A stretch of DNA of 64,000 nucleotides from the NCBI RefSeq assembly GCF_006376685.1, contig NZ_VEWL01000002.1:310001-374000 (forward strand). Reading direction: 5' to 3'. Of this stretch, positions 63,019 through 64,000 are shown in pieces. The first letter of the stretch is position 1. Every line of letters starts with the position of its first letter. The notes under the pieces are model-generated. The model was not told the DNA's origin. It saw only the letters and a program-made list of their open reading frames with translations, and searched no databases. Source of the DNA: Ochrobactrum teleogrylli (GTDB taxonomy: Bacteria > Pseudomonadota > Alphaproteobacteria > Rhizobiales > Rhizobiaceae). The translations under genes and the position numbers were made by a program.

Positions 63019-63433
63019 TCATCCTTCCATTGGCCCGCAATTCCGGGGCTTCGAACCATTCTCGCTCGCACATCGGGCCGTCGTAAAAAACGCCGTTTCC
63101 CGAAAAGCAGCGAGCAAGAAACGCTGTTCCTCTTCAAATAGAGTGCGCTCGTCTTTTCGACAACCGCGATCGCTCATCCAACTGATTTTATCCGGCATTT
63201 TGGCGCGACAGGGTTGAAACCGGGGGGCCGATCCGTAACATGGCGCAACTTGGAGCCGTTCCGGTAAAAGTGCGGGATATTTTTTCGTTCTCATCACGAC
63301 AAAAGAGACAGACGTCGCAATCGAGAATATTTTCGCCGCTGTGGTACTTGAACGGCGCAATCTTTGGTGTTTGCTAAAGCCGGAACCGGAAAAATAAGCA
63401 AACCGTCAAAACGGCCCGGAAATGGAGAGAACA
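63019..63433. other. Intergenic region between DUF2333 and choX
   Basis: 415 bases of divergent promoter region. I see no gene, RNA or clear operator in it. A 113-codon minus-strand frame (63019-63360) is present, but its composition is not gene-like. Confidence 0.5.
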
Positions 63434-64000
63434 ATGAAACTGACCTATACGCTTGCCTTTGCTGCGCTTGCCACGGGAACGGCAATGCTCGCGGCACCTG
63501 CTGCCAGCTTCGCGGCCGAACCGGAAAGCTGCTCGACCGTGCGTTTTTCCGATGTCGGCTGGACCGACATCACCTCGACGACTGCGGTTGCGACCGAAAT
63601 TCTCAAAGGCCTCGGCTACAAGACCGATATCAAGGTTCTATCCGTGCCGGTGACTTATGCATCGCTGAGCAAGAAGGACATCGACGTCTTCCTCGGCTAC
63701 TGGAACCCTTCCATGAGCGCTGATCTGAAGCCTTATCTCGATGACAAGAGCGTTGAGACGCTGCGTACCAACCTCACCGGCGCGAAGTATACGCTTGCCG
63801 TGCCGAAATATGCCGCCGACGAAGGCCTGAAGGATTTCAAGGATATCGCCACCTTCAAGGACAAGCTCGGCGGCAAGATCTACGGCATCGAGCCGGGCAA
63901 TGACGGCAATCGCCTGATCCTTGACATGATCAACAAGGACGCTTTCGGCCTGAAGTCGTTCGAACTGGCGGAATCCTCCGAACAGGGCATGCTTGCGCAG
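63434..64000 (+). CDS. choX: Choline ABC transporter substrate-binding protein, 5' part
   Basis: 189 codons are visible; the frame runs off the end of the window. Signal peptide of about 28 residues ending at FAA. The mature start EPESCSTVRFSDVGWTDIT, followed by VFLGYWNPSMSADLKPYL and TNLTGAKYTLAVPKYAADEGL, fits ChoX of Sinorhizobium, whose aromatic box (the Trp in DVGW and in GYWNP) binds the quaternary amine. GGAGAG precedes the ATG. The permease and ATPase genes are expected beyond the window. Confidence 0.9.
   Translation, partial: MKLTYTLAFAALATGTAMLAAPAASFAAEPESCSTVRFSDVGWTDITSTTAVATEILKGLGYKTDIKVLSVPVTYASLSKKDIDVFLGYWNPSMSADLKPYLDDKSVETLRTNLTGAKYTLAVPKYAADEGLKDFKDIATFKDKLGGKIYGIEPGNDGNRLILDMINKDAFGLKSFELAESSEQGMLAQ

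Noticed and set aside
63019-63360. 113-codon minus-strand frame before choX
   Set aside because: Low-quality composition, no ribosome site and no domain; the region looks like a divergent promoter.
1-64000. CRISPR arrays, insertion sequences, prophage modules, rRNA or tRNA operons
   Set aside because: No regularly spaced repeats, transposase or integrase frames, phage structural genes or RNA-gene signatures were seen.

Overview
The window reads as a chromosomal segment of an alphaproteobacterium of the order Rhizobiales, most likely Brucellaceae (Brucella/Ochrobactrum). Grounds: a BA14k-type surface protein, a fused trpE(G) gene behind a trpL leader ending in WWWAR, an alphaproteobacterial bc1 operon, a ChoX-type choline-binding protein, DUF1285/DUF2333/DUF4159 genes, high GC with typical codon use, and many Brucella-like palindromic intergenic repeats. 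Almost everything is conserved core genome. I see no rRNA, tRNA, CRISPR array, insertion sequence or prophage.

Layout. 0-9.5 kb: end of a LysR regulator, a double-Kazal lipoprotein, a lytic transglycosylase, a cold-shock protein, a BA14k protein, a metallo-hydrolase, a small glycine-rich protein between two repeats, ilvE, then a MarR regulator, an OmpR-type response regulator and an EnvZ-like kinase. 9.5-21 kb: CsaA-like and YbjN proteins, ubiK, the tight lgt-methyltransferase-pgeF-M24 run, a lipoprotein, prs, a ChrA transporter, a HerA-like ATPase, and a 690-base gap holding a possible 29-codon gene among hairpins. 21-28.5 kb: rplY-pth-ychF, a tandem pair of MaoC hydratases, apt, and the bc1 operon petABC on the minus strand. 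28.5-36.6 kb: two tandem ABC exporters, trmL, a purine nucleoside permease homologue, hemF, and a yjhX/GNAT toxin-antitoxin-like pair.

36.8-47.6 kb: an LpxO-like hydroxylase and the CCA transferase/NUDIX/DUF1285 operon, divergent from a four-gene MoxR-DUF58-DUF4159-amidotransferase-like operon whose last gene is bracketed by two copies of one long palindromic repeat. 47.8-58.8 kb: GNAT, glutathionyl-hydroquinone reductase, OmpW with a perfect FNR/FixK-type box, NUDIX, phosphoesterase, leuA with a complete leader-peptide attenuator, a CDF transporter, trpE(G) with trpL attenuator, and an Lrp regulator. 58.8-64 kb: a MarR-MFS pair, an Rsm22 methyltransferase, DUF2333, and the 5' part of choX.

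The most notable patterns are regulatory and repeat-based. Two amino-acid leader attenuators with mutually exclusive hairpins control leuA and trpE(G). One palindromic repeat family (ends like TTAGAGCAT...CGCTCTAA) supplies the stop codons of five separate genes. A second family (CCTCATCCTGAG...CTCAGGATGAGG) occurs three times. Function calls rest on recognised motifs and family knowledge; no search was run.
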